64,000 nucleotides of DNA from Multifurca ochricompacta. Its lineage: Eukaryota > Basidiomycota > Agaricomycetes > Russulales > Russulaceae. Location of the stretch: the NCBI GenBank assembly GCA_022496185.1, contig WTXG01000150.1:1-64000 (forward strand), written 5' to 3'. The first letter of the stretch is position 1. The number at the start of each line of letters is the position of its first letter. A program made the position numbers and the translations under genes. Below the pieces are notes generated by a model. That model had not been told where the DNA came from and ran no database searches. It saw nothing but the letters and a program-made list of their open reading frames with translations. Shown here piece after piece: positions 61,441 through 64,000 of the stretch.

Positions 61441-63381
61441 CCTGTCCTCGCCCTCCCTGACCATACTAAAGCTTTCTGTGTCATCACTGATGCCAGTGAC
61501 TTTGCTATTGGTGCTATCCTTGAACAACCTGATGAACTCAATTGCTACCATCCCCTTGCCTTCCTATCCAAGTCCATGCTGGATGCTGAATGCAACTATG
61601 ACATCCATGACAAAGAACTTCTTGCCATTGTTCGTGCTCTGGACACCTGGAGACACTACCTTGAGGGTGCAGCCCTTCCCTTTGAGGTGTGGACTGACCA
61701 CAACAACCTGACTTACTTCCGCTCCAAGCAAAAGCTCTCCTGCCGCCAAGCACGGTGGGCCCTTGAACTGTCTCGATACAACTTCACCATTGTTCACAAA
61801 CCTGGCTCTTTCAACAAATCTGATGCTCTGTCCCGGCATCCAGACCATAAAGAGGGGATAGAGCATGACAATGATGAGCACATACTCCTGGACTCTAAGT
61901 TTTTTCGTATCCAGGCCATGAAAACCACAGTCACAACAACTCATGACTCCACTCTACACCACAGAATCAAAAACTGCCAAGAGCATGACAATGAAGTCAC
62001 CCAAGCCCTGACCACCATCTTGCACAATGGGCCACGCTCCCTTGCCAAAGGACTGGAAGACTGGAACCTAGAAAATGGCCTAATCCTACATAAAGGCCAA
62101 GTCTACATCCCCAAGTCCCAAGAACTACGAAGAGACATTGTAAAGTTACACCATGATTCCATTGCCACAGGACATCCAGGCAGATGGAAGACCTATGAAC
62201 TAGTATCACGGGAATTTTGGTGGCCAGGAATGTCCTCCTTTGTCAAAGAATATGTGGACGGATGCGCCACCTGCCAAGAAACCAAAGTTCGACCTCGACT
62301 ACCCATCCCTTTGCAACCCAATCAAGTTCCAACTCAAGTATGGGGAACAATCACCATGGACTTCATCACAGATTTACCCCTGTCTCAGTCATACGACTCC
62401 CTATTTGTGGTGGTGGACCGGTTCAGTAAAGCCACCATCATTGTTCCTCGCACCAAAGATATCACTGCTCCAGAAACCTCCAAACTATTCCTTGAACATG
62501 TATGGAGACGCACTGGCCTCCCAGACCAAGTCATCTCTGATCGAGGCCCCCAGTTTGCATCCAAAGTCATGAAGGAAATGTGGAGCAAGCTAGGAGTACA
62601 ATCATCCTTGAGCACTGCCTATCACCCCCAGACTGATGGAGAGACCGAACGGGTCAACCAAGAACTAGAACAATACCTCCGTGTCTTTTGCAACTTCCAA
62701 CAAGATGACTGGGCAGAACTGATCCCCTTTATGGAGTTCGCCCACAATGCCAGAACTCACAGTGCTACTAAAAGATCTCCCTTTGAAATCTGGTATGGCT
62801 TCCAACCAGAGTTTATTCCCCCACTCCATTTTGCCACCCCTATCCTGTCAGTTGAAGAAAGACTCCACACCCTAGAAACTATCCGTAGTGAAGTAGCTGC
62901 TGCCCTCCAGGTGGCTGCAGAACTCATGAAACAGTCGAGACCCGATGGACCCCTCCACGCTTTCAAAACAGGGGAGCTGGTTTGGTTGGAAGGGACAAAT
63001 ATATGCACCACTCACCCCAAAGCCAAACTCAGCCCCCGACGCCATGGTCCTTTTAAAGTCATACACTCTGGCCCTGTTAACTGCAAGTTTGAACTCCCTA
63101 AGTCATGGCGCATCCACCCAGTCTTTCACAACTCTCTCCTGTCCCATTACAAAGAAACCCCAGTCCATGGACCCAACTTCACTCGACCACCACCAGAACT
63201 TGTGAATGGAGAAGAAGACCATTACGAGATAGAGACCATCTTACAGTCTGCTCACACCCCTAACAGAAAGGGCATCCGTTACCTTGTCAAATGGAAAGGC
63301 TACCCTGCCTCAGAGAACTCTTGGGTCCCCTTCACTGAAATGAAGAATGCCATGACCCTGCTTCAGGACTTCCATCATTGA
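61441..63381 (+). CDS. pol: Gypsy-B2 pol, RNase H, integrase and chromodomain (5'-truncated)
   Basis: Open for about 646 codons; the true start lies upstream and is lost. RNase H: FCVITDASDFAIGAILEQ, DIHDKELLAIVRALDTWRHY, WTDHNNLTYFRSKQKLS, KSDALSRHPDH. Integrase zinc domain LHHDSIATGHPGR with CATCQETK; rve core MDFITDLPLSQSYDSLFVVV, VISDRGPQFAS, HPQTDGETERVNQELEQYLR, so D,D,E are all intact; GPF/Y module SPRRHGPFKVI; chromodomain YEIETILQSA, IRYLVKWKGYPASENSWVPF near 63225-63330. All CGA arginine codons that are TGA in Gypsy-B1 are intact here. There is no third ORF between the stop and the LTR. Confidence 0.93.
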   Translation, partial: PVLALPDHTKAFCVITDASDFAIGAILEQPDELNCYHPLAFLSKSMLDAECNYDIHDKELLAIVRALDTWRHYLEGAALPFEVWTDHNNLTYFRSKQKLSCRQARWALELSRYNFTIVHKPGSFNKSDALSRHPDHKEGIEHDNDEHILLDSKFFRIQAMKTTVTTTHDSTLHHRIKNCQEHDNEVTQALTTILHNGPRSLAKGLEDWNLENGLILHKGQVYIPKSQELRRDIVKLHHDSIATGHPGRWKTYELVSREFWWPGMSSFVKEYVDGCATCQETKVRPRLPIPLQPNQVPTQVWGTITMDFITDLPLSQSYDSLFVVVDRFSKATIIVPRTKDITAPETSKLFLEHVWRRTGLPDQVISDRGPQFASKVMKEMWSKLGVQSSLSTAYHPQTDGETERVNQELEQYLRVFCNFQQDDWAELIPFMEFAHNARTHSATKRSPFEIWYGFQPEFIPPLHFATPILSVEERLHTLETIRSEVAAALQVAAELMKQSRPDGPLHAFKTGELVWLEGTNICTTHPKAKLSPRRHGPFKVIHSGPVNCKFELPKSWRIHPVFHNSLLSHYKETPVHGPNFTRPPPELVNGEEDHYEIETILQSAHTPNRKGIRYLVKWKGYPASENSWVPFTEMKNAMTLLQDFHH

Positions 63382-63439
63382 CACCCCACCCTGCCTAGAC
63401 CCCCACACCTCTGACAAACTTGCTGTGGCACAGCAAGGC

Positions 63440-63455
63440 CCTAAAGAGGGGATAG
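63440..63455 (+). promoter_or_regulatory. Gypsy-B2 polypurine tract
   Basis: CCTAAAGAGGGGATAG directly before TGTCATGA, the LTR start. Confidence 0.75.
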
Positions 63456-64000
63456 TGTCATGAACTGACACCCTAGAAAACCTCCTGACCCCCCAGAAAT
63501 CCCCAGATGCTCCCAGAGACCTTGTAGAACCCTCAGAGACGAAGATAACCCTAGATTAAGACCAGAGAAGGGCCGGTCCGGACCAGGGCTGGACTCCTGC
63601 CAAATTGGAGACCTGTGGGAAAAGTACTAACAGAACCCCACAATGCCTAAACAGCAGTCCACAAACTGCGGACTGCGGACTGCAGACTGCGGACTGCGGA
63701 CTGCAGACTGCGGACTGCGGACTGCAGACTGCGGACTGCGGACTGCAGACTGCGGACTGCGGACTGCAGACTGCGGACTGCGGACTGCAGACTGCGGACT
63801 GCGGACTGCAGACTGCGGACTGCGGACTGCAGACTGCGGACTGCGGACTGCAGACTGCGGACTGCGGACTGCGGATTTCTAAGCCCAAAAGTGGGGCTAT
63901 TCTCATTGGTGGATCAGTAGGAGTTAAAGCGAAGTTAACCTCCCCTAAAGTGGTGCACAGTGTTGAGACGAGCCGGACTCCCGGGTGGACTCGATCTAAC
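63456..64000 (+). repeat. Gypsy-B2 3' LTR, cut by the window end
   Basis: Starts TGTCATGAACTGACACCC after the purine tract. At least 545 bp; includes the 21-bp minisatellite at 63663-63876. Its far end and TSD lie outside the window. Confidence 0.8.
63663..63876. repeat. 21-bp minisatellite (7-bp subunits) in the Gypsy-B2 LTR
   Basis: About ten copies of a 21-bp unit made of three heptamers GACTGCG, GACTGCG, GACTGCA. Because 21 is a multiple of three, both strands are open and would give heptapeptide repeats (GLRTADC on one strand, SAVCSPQ on the other). These ORFs are by-products of the repeat, with no sign of being genes. Confidence 0.95.

Larger units (their letters stand above)
61440..64000 (+). 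mobile_element. Gypsy-B2, 3' part of a Ty3/Gypsy element
   Basis: RNase H, integrase, chromodomain, polypurine tract and 3' LTR start. The 5' part is missing, cut at the solo LTR. Its single frame is open from 61441 to 63381 with no stop, so it is much younger than Gypsy-B1. Confidence 0.9.

Noticed and set aside
61576..61950. Long open frames on the strand opposite to Gypsy pol genes
   Set aside because: They are shadows of conserved pol coding sequence and match no known domain.
63663..63876. Regular short repeats as a CRISPR array
   Set aside because: Units are head-to-tail with no unique spacers, the setting is a eukaryotic retrotransposon LTR, and no cas-like gene is near. It is a minisatellite.
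63643..63882. Repeat-protein gene of 79 codons (or 116 codons on the other strand)
   Set aside because: Both frames are open only because the 21-bp repeat is a multiple of three; no upstream gene structure.

Overview
The window looks like a transposon graveyard from a basidiomycete fungus, most likely an Agaricomycete. Reasons: short GT...AG introns of 48-78 nt in the one non-transposon gene; Ty3/Gypsy elements with chromodomain integrases; Copia elements with an initiator-tRNA half-molecule primer site; Tc1 and hAT-like DNA elements; and heavy CpG to TpG/CpA decay of every element. The species cannot be told. No intact host gene is present. Almost all of the 64 kb is nested LTR retrotransposons and non-autonomous DNA transposons, and many can be delimited to the base by target-site duplications (TSDs).

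Layout. (1) 1-9089 and 21104-21384: a decayed multi-exon gene on the minus strand, split by two complete LTR elements. These are Copia-1 (1633-8741, TSD AAATT, itself holding a solo Gypsy LTR at 5882-6460, TSD AGTCT) and Gypsy-1 (9090-21103, TSD GTCTG, itself holding a solo LTR at 15867-17127, TSD CCTAT, and two palindromic Tc1 elements at 17183-18792 and 19160-20768). (2) 21.4-23.3 kb: a Gypsy-C gag fragment, an inverted array of about 55-65 bp repeats, a tRNA-like sequence and a small foldback element. (3) 23.3-31.9 kb: Gypsy-B1, carrying two inverted solo LTRs (TSDs GCAAC and TGGGA) and two hAT-like non-autonomous elements. (4) 31.9-41.3 kb: the 5' half of Gypsy-3 joined to a complete but decayed Gypsy-2 on the minus strand. 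(5) 41.3-54.5 kb: Copia-2, holding a third palindromic Tc1 element (44362-45983) and complete Gypsy-4 (46050-53522, TSD CAATG). (6) 54.5-60.9 kb: Gypsy-C with a nested DNA element and a second repeat/tRNA-like block. (7) 60.9-64 kb: a solo LTR and the 3' part of Gypsy-B2, whose 3' LTR carries a 21-bp minisatellite.

How the parts work. The Gypsy-A group (Gypsy-1, -2, -3, -4) has the order LTR, gag, protease, RT, RNase H, integrase, chromodomain, and then a further ORF in the env position (seen in Gypsy-1, -2 and -4) encoding an acidic region, a coiled coil and four zinc-knuckle-like motifs with fixed spacing. Its primer site is complementary to its own predicted mRNA 5' end, a Tf1-like self-priming arrangement. 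The Copia elements instead carry a site complementary to the anticodon arm of initiator tRNA-Met, followed by a conserved leader of about 920 nt with hairpins that show paired changes between copies.

The strongest candidates for something undescribed are the palindromic Tc1 elements that moved as units, the zinc-knuckle third ORF, and the structured Copia leader. All coordinates were read by eye; alignments were local and manual.
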